Source: Chloroflexota bacterium (GTDB lineage Bacteria > Chloroflexota > JAJPGV01). Taken from it: 64,000 nucleotides of DNA. The position numbers and the translations under genes were made by a program. Below the pieces are notes generated by a model. It was not told the DNA's origin, did not search any database, and saw only the letters and a program-made list of their open reading frames with translations. The stretch spans positions 62,001-126,000 of the forward strand of contig JAJPGV010000027.1 in the NCBI GenBank assembly GCA_021325635.1. Reading direction: 5' to 3'. Shown piece by piece: positions 43,105-52,014 of this stretch (position 1 is the first letter of the stretch; every line of letters begins with the position of its first letter).

Positions 43105-44637
43105 TTAGACCGGCGCCGTTTCGATGCGCGGGAACAGCGGCTCCACGGCGCCAATGGTGCTGCCGGCGGGCAGGCTGCCCCAGCGGCTCCAGTCCGCCTC
43201 GGTCCGCAGCTCGAAGCCCAGCTGCGAGGCGATGCGGGCGGCAGTGGCCGGCATGAACGGCAGCACCAGGTAGGCGATGAGGCGCACCGCCTCGGCGGTG
43301 GTGCCCAGCACGGTCTCCAGCCTCGGACGGTTGGCGGGGTCACGCGCCAGGAGCCACGGCGAGGCTCGCTCCAGGTACTGGTTGGCCCGCCCCACGAAGG
43401 CCCAGATGGCCACCAGGGCGTTGCTGAAGTCCAGCGCCTCCATCAGCGGATCGATCGCCGCCACCGTGGCCTCGGCGGCAGCCAGGAGATCGCGGTCCAG
43501 CTCTTCGAGGTCGCCCGCCGCCGGCACCGCTCCGCCGAAGTAGCGCTTGATCATGTTCGCCGTACGGTTCACCAGGTTGCCCAGGTCGTTGGCCAGGTCG
43601 GCGTTGTAGCGGTTCTGAAACGCCTCCATCGAGAAGTCGCCGTCGCGATCGAAGGGCACCTCGCGCAGCAGCGTGTAGCGCACGGCGTCAGCGCCGAACT
43701 GATCCGCCAGATCCAGCGGATCGACCAGCACGCCCGCGCTCTTGCTCATCTTCTCACCCTTCAGGTTGATGAAGCCGTGGGCGAAAACGCGCTTGGGCAG
43801 CTCCTCCCCGGCGGCCATCAGCATGGCCGGCCAGTAGATGGCGTGAAAGCGGGTGATGTCCTTGCCGATGACGTGCACGTCGCACGGCCAGAACGTCTCC
43901 CAGCGCTCTCGGTTGTCGGCAAAGCCCACCCCGGAGACATAGTCCAGCAGGGCATCGAACCACACGTAGATCACCTGCGACGGATCGAACGGCACGGGGA
44001 TGCCCCACTTGACCGTCGACCTGGACACCGAGAAGTCGTCCAGTCCGCCCTTGATGACGTTGATCATCTCGTTGCGCCGGCTTTCCGGCTGGATGAATTC
44101 CGGGTGCCGCTCGTAATGCTCCAGCAGCCGGTCCTGGAACTGCGACAGCTTGAAGAAGTAGTTGGGCTCGTCCAGCTCATCGATGGGCCGCTTGTGCTCA
44201 GGACACACGTTGCCCGGCAGCAGCTCTTCCTGCTTGTAGAAACGGTTGCACGAAGGACAGTACCAACCGTGATAGACGCCTGAGTAGATGTAGCCGTTGT
44301 CGTAGCACTTCTGCAGGAAGTGCTGCGCGGTCTTGACGTTGGCCTCGCTGCTGGTACGCGCATAGATGGAGTAACCGATGCTCAGCCGGTCGAACGCGTC
44401 CTGGAACACGCGCGCCATCTCGTCGCAGAAGTCCTGCGGATCCCGTCCCAGCGACTCCGCCTTGGTCAGGATGTTGATCGAGTGCTCGTCGCTGCCGACC
44501 ACGAACCAGGTCTGGTAGCCGGTCAGCTGCTTGTAGCGAACCAGCGCGTCGGCACCGATTTTCTCGTAGGCGTGACCCAGGTGAGGAGCGCCGTTGATGT
44601 AATCGATAGCGGCGGTGAGGTAGAAGTGCTTTGTCAC
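43105..44637 (-). CDS. metG: Methionine-tRNA ligase
   Basis: The 510-residue class I enzyme has the HIGH-type site INGAPHLGHAYEKIGADALV, a zinc knuckle CPSCNRFY with a second knuckle Cys in NVCPEHKR, and GEKMSKSAGVLVDP (KMSKS). It ends after the anticodon-binding helical domain, without the C-terminal tRNA-binding extension that some homologues carry. GTG 44637 is the start. It lies between rsmI and tatD. Confidence 0.96.
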   Translation of the reverse strand: MTKHFYLTAAIDYINGAPHLGHAYEKIGADALVRYKQLTGYQTWFVVGSDEHSINILTKAESLGRDPQDFCDEMARVFQDAFDRLSIGYSIYARTSSEANVKTAQHFLQKCYDNGYIYSGVYHGWYCPSCNRFYKQEELLPGNVCPEHKRPIDELDEPNYFFKLSQFQDRLLEHYERHPEFIQPESRRNEMINVIKGGLDDFSVSRSTVKWGIPVPFDPSQVIYVWFDALLDYVSGVGFADNRERWETFWPCDVHVIGKDITRFHAIYWPAMLMAAGEELPKRVFAHGFINLKGEKMSKSAGVLVDPLDLADQFGADAVRYTLLREVPFDRDGDFSMEAFQNRYNADLANDLGNLVNRTANMIKRYFGGAVPAAGDLEELDRDLLAAAEATVAAIDPLMEALDFSNALVAIWAFVGRANQYLERASPWLLARDPANRPRLETVLGTTAEAVRLIAYLVLPFMPATAARIASQLGFELRTEADWSRWGSLPAGSTIGAVEPLFPRIETAPV

Positions 44638-44664
44638 GGAGTTACGTCGATCATAGAGGCTCTC

Positions 44665-45471
44665 CTAGAGCTTCAGCGCCAGACGATAAACCTGGCGGTG
44701 GGGCAGACTGAGCTCAGCTGAGACGAGATCGACGGCGTCCTTGTGGCTCATGCCCCCGGCCAGAAGCTGGCGCAGGCGCTCCTCCGCCGACGACAGCTCG
44801 GCCGGCAGAGGAGGAGGCGCTCCCTCTATTACCAGGGTGAATTCGCCCCGTTCGGGGACGGTTTCGGCGGCCGCGCTCAGGCGGGTCCGGATGATCTGCT
44901 CGTGCAGCTTGGTGAGCTCGCGGCAGACAGCCACCCGGCGGTCGCCAAAGGCCTCGAACAGCTCGGCCAGGGTCTGGCGGACGCGATGCGGAGCTTCGAA
45001 CAGCACCAGCGTGGCCCGCGCTTGGGCTAGCTCCGCCAGGCGCTCGCGGCGATCCCTGCCCGAGGGAGGCAGAAAGCCGGCAAACAGGAAGGGCTCGGCA
45101 TCGAGACCGGACACCGTAAGCGCATGGGTGATGGCCGACGCCCCCGGGACCGCCACGACCTCGATGTCGCTCTCGATGGCTGCGCGAATCAGCTCCTGCC
45201 CCGGATCGGACAGCACGGGCGTGCCGGCGTCCGACACCAGCGCCACGTCGCCGGCCTCGAGCGCCCGCAGCAGATTGGCGGTTTGAAAGGCCTTATTGTG
45301 CTCGTGATACGGCACCAGCCGGGTGTGGACGTCGTAGCGGCTCAGCAGCTTGCGCGTCACCCGCGTGTCCTCGGCGGCGATGAGGCTGACCTCCTTCAAC
45401 ACCCGCAGCGCCCGCAGCGACACGTCCTCCAGATTGCCGATCGGAGTCGACACCACGAACAGACGCCCCAC
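44665..45471 (-). CDS. rsmI: 16S rRNA (cytidine-1402-2-O)-methyltransferase
   Basis: The 268-residue protein has the tetrapyrrole-methylase fold with RsmI motifs LFVVSTPIGNLEDVSLRALR, EDTRVTRKLLSRYDV, LVSDAGTPVLSDPG, VPGASAITHAL and LFEAPHRVRQTL. It also has the extra C-terminal helical domain SHKDAVDLVSAELSLPHRQV. GTG 45471 follows GAGGGGG; the 88 residues upstream in the track version are shadow sequence. Confidence 0.94.
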   Translation of the reverse strand: MGRLFVVSTPIGNLEDVSLRALRVLKEVSLIAAEDTRVTRKLLSRYDVHTRLVPYHEHNKAFQTANLLRALEAGDVALVSDAGTPVLSDPGQELIRAAIESDIEVVAVPGASAITHALTVSGLDAEPFLFAGFLPPSGRDRRERLAELAQARATLVLFEAPHRVRQTLAELFEAFGDRRVAVCRELTKLHEQIIRTRLSAAAETVPERGEFTLVIEGAPPPLPAELSSAEERLRQLLAGGMSHKDAVDLVSAELSLPHRQVYRLALKL

Positions 45472-45512
45472 GCCAGCCCCCTCAGCAGACGTTGAGCCGC
45501 GAGCGAGCCACC

Positions 45513-46571
45513 CTAGGCTCCGATGAGCTGTCGCTCGTCGGTTCGCTCGCGCTTCAATCGGCGAAGAGCCCGCATGTACGCCGGCAGGCCTCTCGTCCAC
45601 AGCAGGTGCAGGCCGGGACGAAGCACGCGGTCGTGCGCCCCGGCCCAGCGCACGAAGTTGGCGCCGAACCCCTGCTTGAACAGGTACACGCCCCACAGCG
45701 GCTGGTCCTCGGCTAGCGTGTCCGGTGCGCCCCACATGTCGTACTCAGTGCAGCCCTGTGCGCGGGCCCATTGGATCACCCGCCACTGCAGCAGGTGATT
45801 GGGCATCACGTTGCGGTGCTCGTTGCCGGAGGCTCCGAACATGTACCAGGCGCGTTTGCCAAGCGCGAAGGGCATGATCCCGGCCAGTGTCTGGCCTTCG
45901 TAGCGCGCCAGCCAGAAGGAGGCCATGCCCGCCTCCAGGAACAGCTGCCACTCCAGGCGGCAGTAGTCGTAGGGCCGAATGATGAAGAAATCACGCTCGC
46001 CGGTCGCCCTGTAGACCTGGTAGAAGTCGGCGAAGTCATCCGGACCGGCCGGGACGACCTCCACGCCGCGCTTCTCCGCCAGGCGGATGTTGTAGCGCCA
46101 CTTGGGCTTCATGCGGTTGAGGACGTCGTCCTCCGATCCGCTGATGTCCAGCATCATGGTGTTGGGCCGCTGGATCTGCTCGTTCGAGCGGACGAAGCCC
46201 TGCTTGCCCAGGACCGCCAGCGCAGCTTCGTCCTCCGCCGAGATGTCCGGGTCGATCTTGACGTAGATGGCGCCCAGCCTGCGGGCCCGGTCCACCACGG
46301 CCGACAGGACGTGGGCGGCCAGGCCGGCACGCCCGTAGTCCAGCACCGGCCCCTTGGGCACATAGCACATCGAAACCGGTCCGACCTTTCGTACCAGCAT
46401 CGACGCCGCGGCCACTGTCTCGGCACCTTCCGAGAACAACAGCCGGACCGGCCGCCAGCCATAGGCCGACTTGAACTCACCCCATTCCCACGTCTGGAGG
46501 ACGTGTCCATTGCCCGCCCCGGCCACAAAGTCGTTCCAAGCAGCCCTGTCGGCCGCCGTCGCCAGCCGCAT
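45513..46571 (-). CDS. FemAB-family peptidoglycan-bridge aminoacyltransferase
   Basis: FemABX proteins use aminoacyl-tRNA to add residues to the lipid II stem peptide. The 352-residue protein has two GNAT-like halves, with HVLQTWEWGEFKSAYGWRPV at the start, MKPKWRYNIRLAEKRGVEVV as the middle motif, and MFGASGNEHRNVMPNHLLQW with YDMWGAPD near the end, all typical of the family. There is no long coiled-coil arm as in staphylococcal FemA. It follows the double-GNAT gene by 7 bases. Which amino acid it adds is not readable. Confidence 0.85.
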   Translation of the reverse strand: MRLATAADRAAWNDFVAGAGNGHVLQTWEWGEFKSAYGWRPVRLLFSEGAETVAAASMLVRKVGPVSMCYVPKGPVLDYGRAGLAAHVLSAVVDRARRLGAIYVKIDPDISAEDEAALAVLGKQGFVRSNEQIQRPNTMMLDISGSEDDVLNRMKPKWRYNIRLAEKRGVEVVPAGPDDFADFYQVYRATGERDFFIIRPYDYCRLEWQLFLEAGMASFWLARYEGQTLAGIMPFALGKRAWYMFGASGNEHRNVMPNHLLQWRVIQWARAQGCTEYDMWGAPDTLAEDQPLWGVYLFKQGFGANFVRWAGAHDRVLRPGLHLLWTRGLPAYMRALRRLKRERTDERQLIGA

Positions 46572-46578
46572 CCCGAAG

Positions 46579-47508
46579 TCAGTCAGCTCGGCCGTCCTTC
46601 AGTGCCTTCGAGTAGCACAGGTCGGTGTGGTCGAGCGTGAAGCCCAGCGCGTAGTACATCGCCAGCGCGCCGCTGTTGAGCGCGTCGACGTAGGCCGTGG
46701 CCTGGGTCATGCCGCGACGGCGCATGTGCTCCAGACCAAGGATCGTCAGCGCCCGCCCGAAATGCCGCCGGCGCTCGCTCGGGTGCACACCGATGACGTA
46801 GATCTCACCGACTCGGGAGGCATGGTCGAGCTTGAGCCAGTTGAAGCCAACCAGGCGCCCCTGCTTGGCGGCGACCAGGAAATCGCGCCCATCGAACCAC
46901 GGCTGCTTGAGCCGCAGGGCCAGGTCTTCTTCGTCCCAGCTGCCCTGCTCGGGATGATGCTCGAAGACCAGGTTGTTCAACTCCAGCCACTCGGCCTCGT
47001 CGCGGCCGGGGACGAAGCTGCGCAGCTCGACGTCCTCCGGCAAGAAGGCCTCCGGAAGCGTTTCGGGCAGGGGCATGCGAATCTCCAGCAGCGTGCGGCT
47101 CGGTTGAAGGCCGAACTTGGCCGCCAGCTCGCGGGTCCCCGACAGCTGGCGGTAGGCCCACACGTCCAGCCGATCGACCTCGCGCCGCCGGCCCTCGTTG
47201 ATGATCGCTTCCAGCATCCGGCTGGCCGTGCCACGCCTCCGGGCGTCGGGATGGACCACCATCTCGGCCGACAGCCGGCTGCCGCCCTTGACCGGGAAGC
47301 GCTCGACGTTGGCATAGCCCACCAGCCGGTTTCCCTCGGTCGCCAGGATGGCCTGCACGCCGGTGGCGCTGCCAGAAGTTACCCGCAGGAACTTGTGTTC
47401 CCCGATTGCGGCTGCCCCGTCATGCTGCCGCGCTACGTCGATCAGCGTACGCACCTGGGGTACCTCTTCGGCTGACAGCTGCGGCGCCAGACGGACGGAC
47501 ACGCTCAC
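46579..47508 (-). CDS. Double-GNAT acetyltransferase (MshD-like)
   Basis: From GTG 47508 the product has 309 residues in two GNAT domains. The first has VVHPDARRRGTASRMLEAII as its acetyl-CoA loop. The second has VIGVHPSERRRHFGRALTIL and AYVDALNSGALAMYYALGF. The tandem layout and second-domain motifs resemble mycothiol synthase MshD, but general two-domain GNATs look similar. No other mycothiol gene is in view, so the substrate is open. It is the first gene of a long minus-strand run and diverges from murT. Confidence 0.72.
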   Translation of the reverse strand: MSVSVRLAPQLSAEEVPQVRTLIDVARQHDGAAAIGEHKFLRVTSGSATGVQAILATEGNRLVGYANVERFPVKGGSRLSAEMVVHPDARRRGTASRMLEAIINEGRRREVDRLDVWAYRQLSGTRELAAKFGLQPSRTLLEIRMPLPETLPEAFLPEDVELRSFVPGRDEAEWLELNNLVFEHHPEQGSWDEEDLALRLKQPWFDGRDFLVAAKQGRLVGFNWLKLDHASRVGEIYVIGVHPSERRRHFGRALTILGLEHMRRRGMTQATAYVDALNSGALAMYYALGFTLDHTDLCYSKALKDGRAD

Positions 47509-47610
47509 GCGGCCTGGTGGCTCATGGCTCGAGATCGCATCCAGCCTTCGATTGTAGAGACTGACCCGGCTGGGCCAAGCCCGCGGAGCGCGCCTACAAT
47601 CCCAAAGGAC

Positions 47611-48987
47611 ATGCAGGCGCTGCCGCTCAGGCATACGGTGGCCGTCGCCGTGGGGCGGGCCGCCGGACTGGCCTCGCGCCGTCTGCGCCTTGGCGGTGGA
47701 ACGACCATACCGGGAGCGGTTGCTCGCCGCATCGATGCGCGGGTCACGCGGCATCTGGCGGCTCGGCTGGCGGGGGGATGCGTGCTCGTCAGCGGCACTA
47801 ACGGCAAGACCACCACCAGCCGGCTGCTGGCCGCGATGCTGCGCGGCGCTGGGTACAGGGTCGTGCACAACCGGGCCGGCGCGAACCTCATGGCCGGCGT
47901 CACCACCGCTCTGCTGTCCCAGCATGGGGACTCGGGCCTGTTCGAGGTCGACGAGGCAGTGCTGCCCGCCGCCATCCGGGAGCTGAAACCGCGGCTGGTG
48001 CTCTGCCTGAACCTCTTTCGAGATCAGTTGGACCGTTACGGTGAGCTCAACACGCTGGCCTCACGCTGGCAGCAGGCGTTGGCTACCCTGCCGGCCAGCG
48101 CCACAGCGGTGCTGAACGCGGACGATCCGCTGGTAGCCTCGATTGGAGCGTCGCTGGCGTGCCGAACGGTGTTCTTCGGGCTGGAGACCGTGGATCACCG
48201 TCAGACGGACATGCAGCACGCGGCTGACTCGCTCTATTGTCCGCGCTGCTCCGGCCAGCTCGACTTCGAGGCCGTGTATCTCGGCCACCTGGGCCACTAC
48301 TGCTGTCCCATTTGCGGCTGGAGGCGACCCGACCCCAGCTTTGCGCTGACCGGCATCAGGCTGGACCCGGCCGGGCCCACACAGCTGCGCCTGCGGGCGG
48401 AAAGCCACGAGCTGGCTATCGAGGCCAACCTGCCCGGCCTGTATAACGCCTATAACGTCCTAGCCGCCGCGGCTGCCGCTCTGACCCTGGGGGCAGCCGG
48501 CGAGCAGGTCTCGGCGGCGGTGGGCGGCTTCACCGCCGCCTTCGGGCGAACCGAGACCATGCGCCTCGACGGGCGGCAGCTGCGGCTGATGCTGGCCAAA
48601 AACCCGGTTGGCTGCAATGAGGTCATCCGCACGCTGCTGCTGGACCCGGATCCCCTCAACCTTTACCTGGTGCTGAACGACCGCGTCGCCGACGGCGAGG
48701 ACGTGTCCTGGATCTGGGACGTGGACTTCGAGCTGCTGGCCGGCCGCTGCCGCACGGTGATCCTCGGCGGCACTCGTGCGGAGGACCTGGCCGTGCGCCT
48801 GAAGTACGCCGGCTTCCCCACGAGCGAGCTGCCGCTGGAAGGCAACCAGGAGGCCGCTATCCGTGCGCTCCTGGCCCGCACACCTGATGGCGGACGGGCA
48901 TACGCTGTCCCCACCTACACCGCCATGCTCGACCTGCGCCGGACGCTCACGGACATGGGCGCCGCCGGCCAGTTCTGGGAAGATTGA
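47611..48987 (+). CDS. murT: Lipid II isoglutaminyl synthase, MurT subunit
   Basis: MurT with GatD amidates the D-glutamate of the peptidoglycan stem. The 458-residue Mur-ligase-like protein has the ATP loop VSGTNGKTTTSRLLAAMLRG, LFEVDEAVLPAAIRELKPRL and NLFRDQLDRYGELNTLA. It also has the MurT-specific zinc ribbon (YCPRCSGQLDF and YCCPICGW) and the C-terminal DUF1727 domain (NPVGCNEVIRTLLLD). ATG 47611 replaces the longer track start, which overlaps the divergent regulatory gap. It is followed by gatD after 19 bases. Confidence 0.93.
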   Translation: MQALPLRHTVAVAVGRAAGLASRRLRLGGGTTIPGAVARRIDARVTRHLAARLAGGCVLVSGTNGKTTTSRLLAAMLRGAGYRVVHNRAGANLMAGVTTALLSQHGDSGLFEVDEAVLPAAIRELKPRLVLCLNLFRDQLDRYGELNTLASRWQQALATLPASATAVLNADDPLVASIGASLACRTVFFGLETVDHRQTDMQHAADSLYCPRCSGQLDFEAVYLGHLGHYCCPICGWRRPDPSFALTGIRLDPAGPTQLRLRAESHELAIEANLPGLYNAYNVLAAAAAALTLGAAGEQVSAAVGGFTAAFGRTETMRLDGRQLRLMLAKNPVGCNEVIRTLLLDPDPLNLYLVLNDRVADGEDVSWIWDVDFELLAGRCRTVILGGTRAEDLAVRLKYAGFPTSELPLEGNQEAAIRALLARTPDGGRAYAVPTYTAMLDLRRTLTDMGAAGQFWED

Positions 48988-49006
48988 TGTGGCCACAATC
49001 CGCCCC

Positions 49007-49753
49007 ATGAACCTGGTCCTGGCCTGGCTGTACCCCGACAGCATGAGCATCTACGGTGACCGCGGCAACGTCATCGCGCTGACCCGGCGGGCGGAGTGGC
49101 GCGGCATCGCGCTGGAGGTCTGGCGCCTGCCCAAGGGCGCGCGCCTGGACCAGCTGCCGGACCTGGTCATGTTCGGCGGCGGGCAAGATCGCGAGCAGCG
49201 CCTGATCGAGCGCGACTTCCTGGAGCTGAAGGGGGAGACGCTGGTGAGGGCGGTGGAGGAGGACGTGCCGGTGCTGGCCGTGTGCGGCGGCTTCCAGCAG
49301 CTCGGCCACGGCTATCGAGACGCGGACGGTTCGAGCATCCAGGGCCTGGGCATCCTGGACGCCAGCACGGTCGCTCCGTCCGACAAGGCTCGGCGCTGCA
49401 TTGGCAACATCGTGGTGGAAGCGCACCTCCCCGACGGCGACGCAACGAGCGGGGGCGTGCTGGTGGGCTTCGAAAACCACGGCGGAAGGACGCGCTTGGG
49501 CAAATGCGAGCCCCTTGGCCGCGTGCTGAAGGGCTTCGGTAACAACGGCGAGGATGGGCAGGAAGGCGCCCGCTATCGCTACTGTTTCGGCACCTACATG
49601 CACGGTTCGCTGCTGCCCAAGAACCCGTGGTTCACGGATTACCTGCTGCTGCAAGCCCTGCGGCGCAAGTACGGCCCAGAGATCACGCTGGAACCGCTGG
49701 ACGACGCGCTCGAGCTCCGCGCCCAGTCGGCGGCCATCGCCCGCGCCCGATGA
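49007..49753 (+). CDS. gatD: Lipid II isoglutaminyl synthase, glutaminase subunit GatD
   Basis: A class I glutamine amidotransferase supplying ammonia to MurT. The 248-residue protein has LAWLYPDSMSIYGDRGNVIA, the nucleophile site VPVLAVCGGFQQLGHGY (Cys), FENHGGRTRLG and the active-site His in FGTYMHGSLLPKNPWF. The start is ATG 49007, with GTG 48989 an alternative. Pairing with murT is the standard order. Confidence 0.93.
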   Translation: MNLVLAWLYPDSMSIYGDRGNVIALTRRAEWRGIALEVWRLPKGARLDQLPDLVMFGGGQDREQRLIERDFLELKGETLVRAVEEDVPVLAVCGGFQQLGHGYRDADGSSIQGLGILDASTVAPSDKARRCIGNIVVEAHLPDGDATSGGVLVGFENHGGRTRLGKCEPLGRVLKGFGNNGEDGQEGARYRYCFGTYMHGSLLPKNPWFTDYLLLQALRRKYGPEITLEPLDDALELRAQSAAIARAR

Positions 49754-49781
49754 CGGAGCAACGATCCAGCCTTCTGAGCTG

Positions 49782-50741
49782 ATGGCCATCTACTACGCAG
49801 GCATCGATCTGGGCGGCACCCGCATGCGAGCGGCCCTGGCAGATAGCGAAGGCAAGATGGTTCGCCGCTCGGATGCGTTGACCGAACGCGGCCTCGGATC
49901 CGAGCGCATCGTCGAGCGGATGATCGAAGTCGTGGGCGAAGCCATGGGCGGCGAACGCGCCGGCGTGGCCTGCCTGGGCGTAGGCGCGCCCGGGCCGCTC
50001 GACGCCCGGACCGGCGTGCTGTTCCACCCGGTGAACCTCACCACGGACGACGTGCCGCTCAAGGAGCTGCTCGAGGATCGCCTCGGCCTGCCGGTCCGCG
50101 TCCACAACGACGCCAATGCCGCCGCCCTGGGGGAATGGCTGTTCGGCGGGCACGGGCAGACACAGCATCTGATCTACGTGACGGTCAGCACGGGCGTCGG
50201 CGCTGGGATCATCTCCCACGGACGGTTGATCGACGGCTTCAACACCACCGCCGGCGAGATCGGCCACACCGTGGTGGACCCCAACGGCCCGCCCTGCGGC
50301 TGCGGCAATCGGGGCTGCGTGGAGGCCATCTGCTCCGGCAGCAGCATCGCCCGAGCGGCTACGGCCGCACTCGGCACTGTGACGGCCGGCCGCATGATGA
50401 CGCTGGCCGGCGGAAAGCTGGACGGCGTTACCGCGGAAGTCGTGGCGCAGGCGGCGCGAGAAGGCGACGAGCTCGCCAGCCGGATCTTCTTCCACGCCGC
50501 CGACACGCTCGGGATCGCCGTGGTCAATCTCATCCACCTCTTCAGCCCGGAGATCGTGATCATTGGCGGAGGCGTGGCCGAGGCCGGCGATCTGCTGTTC
50601 GGGCCCGTCCGCGAGCGCGTGCTCCGAACCGCCATGTCGCTTCCTGCCTTGGGGGTGCGCATCCGCCCTCCCGGCCTCGGCCAGGACGCCGGCCTCGTCG
50701 GCGCCATCGCCCTGGCCATGGGCGCCGGCATCGATCGCTAG
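49782..50741 (+). CDS. ROK-family sugar kinase (glucokinase-like)
   Basis: The 319-residue protein from ATG 49782 has the ATP loop YAGIDLGGTRMRAALADSEG, the catalytic Asp in VRVHNDANAAALGEWLFG, the sugar-binding EIGHTVVD and the ROK zinc motif CGCGNRGCVEAICSG. IIGGGVAEAGDLLF follows. Glucose is the usual substrate, but N-acetyl sugars are possible, and the neighbouring cell-wall genes leave that open. It ends with a 4-base convergent overlap with dgt. Confidence 0.88.
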   Translation: MAIYYAGIDLGGTRMRAALADSEGKMVRRSDALTERGLGSERIVERMIEVVGEAMGGERAGVACLGVGAPGPLDARTGVLFHPVNLTTDDVPLKELLEDRLGLPVRVHNDANAAALGEWLFGGHGQTQHLIYVTVSTGVGAGIISHGRLIDGFNTTAGEIGHTVVDPNGPPCGCGNRGCVEAICSGSSIARAATAALGTVTAGRMMTLAGGKLDGVTAEVVAQAAREGDELASRIFFHAADTLGIAVVNLIHLFSPEIVIIGGGVAEAGDLLFGPVRERVLRTAMSLPALGVRIRPPGLGQDAGLVGAIALAMGAGIDR

Positions 50742-51940
50742 CTTGGGGGCCGGCGCACGAGGCGGGTGAAGATGCGCCGGGCGAAGTCGTCGGTCATGCC
50801 CGAGACGTAATCGCACACGATCCGCTCGCGGCTGGCAGCCGCCTCCTGGAGCTGTTCCCGCACGTCCCTGGGGAAGAGCGCATCTGAAGGCGATGAGACG
50901 AGCCGCTGGAAGAGCTGACCGACGATGCGGTTCGCCGCGGGCTGCACCGAGGCCACGCGGCGGTGGTTGAACACCAGCTCGCCGGCCAGCGCCTTGAGCA
51001 CCTCGCTCTTGAGACGCACGCCGGGATCCACCTCCAGCGCCCAGCCGTAGCGCGGCCCCCGGCCCGCGTCGGCCACCTGCCTGGCCGAGGCCGCGTGCAC
51101 CATCTCGTAAATGACCTTCGACGACCACATCTTGCGGACCGCCTTGCGCTCCCGCTCGCCGGACGCCAGCACGACCGGCCGCAGCTCGGCCATGACCGCT
51201 TCGATGCATCGAGCGTCTGCCCGCGGTACGGCCCGCGCGATCGCTTCCGCCAGCCCATCGCCGGCCAGGCGTCGACGCTGAATCAGGCCCGCCCACATCC
51301 CATCCTCGACATCGTGCACCGAATAGGCCACGTCGTCCGCCCAGTCCATGATCTGACACTCGAACGACGTCCGCTCCTCCCTCCGCCCGGCGCAGAGCCA
51401 CTCGACCAGGCCGAGGTCGTCGTCGTAGAAGAACTTGGCCCGTCCGGAGGATCGCGCCTCCGCGTAGCTGCGCTTGTACTTGAGCAGCGCGTCGAGCGTG
51501 GCCCGGGTGAGGTTTAGCCCAGGGTACGCATCCGATTTCACCTCCAGGGTCGCCAGCACCCGCAGGTTCTGGGCGTTGCCCTCGAACCCGCCAAAGCCTT
51601 CCATGCACTCGTTCAGCACGCGTTCGCCGGCGTGACCAAAGGGCGGATGGCCGATGTCGTGGGCCAGGCTGGCGGCCTCGCACAGGGTCGGGTCGGCGCC
51701 GACGCGCAGCGCGATGCCTTTGGCGATTTGCGACACCTCGATGGAGTGCGTCAGGCGAGTGCGGAAGAAGTCACCCTCGGCCGGCGCGAACACCTGCGTC
51801 TTGCGCTGCAGCCGGCGGAAAGCGGCCGAGTGCAGGATTCGAGCGCGATCGATCTCCCACGGGCTGCGCTCGTCCCCTGGCTTGCCCGCTTCCGGGGTCC
51901 ACCGCTCGCAATCTGCCGGGCTGTAGCCAACGGACGGCAT
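50738..51940 (-). CDS. dgt: Deoxyguanosinetriphosphate triphosphohydrolase-like protein
   Basis: HD-domain enzymes of this family hydrolyse dNTPs to deoxynucleoside and triphosphate. The 400-residue protein shows RTRLTHSIEVSQIAKGIALR (first His), LAHDIGHPPFGHAGERVLNE (HD pair), IMDWADDVAYSVHDVEDG (last Asp), and an N-terminal RILHSAAFRRLQRKTQVF. All metal ligands are present. ATG 51940 lies just after a GC hairpin in the divergent gap to the hydrolase gene. Confidence 0.9.
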   Translation of the reverse strand: MPSVGYSPADCERWTPEAGKPGDERSPWEIDRARILHSAAFRRLQRKTQVFAPAEGDFFRTRLTHSIEVSQIAKGIALRVGADPTLCEAASLAHDIGHPPFGHAGERVLNECMEGFGGFEGNAQNLRVLATLEVKSDAYPGLNLTRATLDALLKYKRSYAEARSSGRAKFFYDDDLGLVEWLCAGRREERTSFECQIMDWADDVAYSVHDVEDGMWAGLIQRRRLAGDGLAEAIARAVPRADARCIEAVMAELRPVVLASGERERKAVRKMWSSKVIYEMVHAASARQVADAGRGPRYGWALEVDPGVRLKSEVLKALAGELVFNHRRVASVQPAANRIVGQLFQRLVSSPSDALFPRDVREQLQEAAASRERIVCDYVSGMTDDFARRIFTRLVRRPPS

Positions 51941-51956
51941 CGCCGCGTTAGCGTAG

Positions 51957-51981
51957 CAGGAGGTCGCCTCGCGACCTCCTG
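51957..51981. repeat. Perfect 11-bp inverted repeat in the dgt/hydrolase divergent gap
   Basis: CAGGAGGTCGC-CTC-GCGACCTCCTG lies 17 bases from the dgt start. AGGAGG occurs in the first arm on either strand, and TACAAT (possible -10) follows on the plus side. It could be an operator or an mRNA leader hairpin. Confidence 0.55.
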
Positions 51982-52014
51982 CCTTACAATCGCCGTATCG
52001 TCACTCCGGCCGGT

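Noticed and set aside
42436-44283. 615-residue plus-strand ORF
   Set aside because: Antisense to tatD and metG, both clear families.
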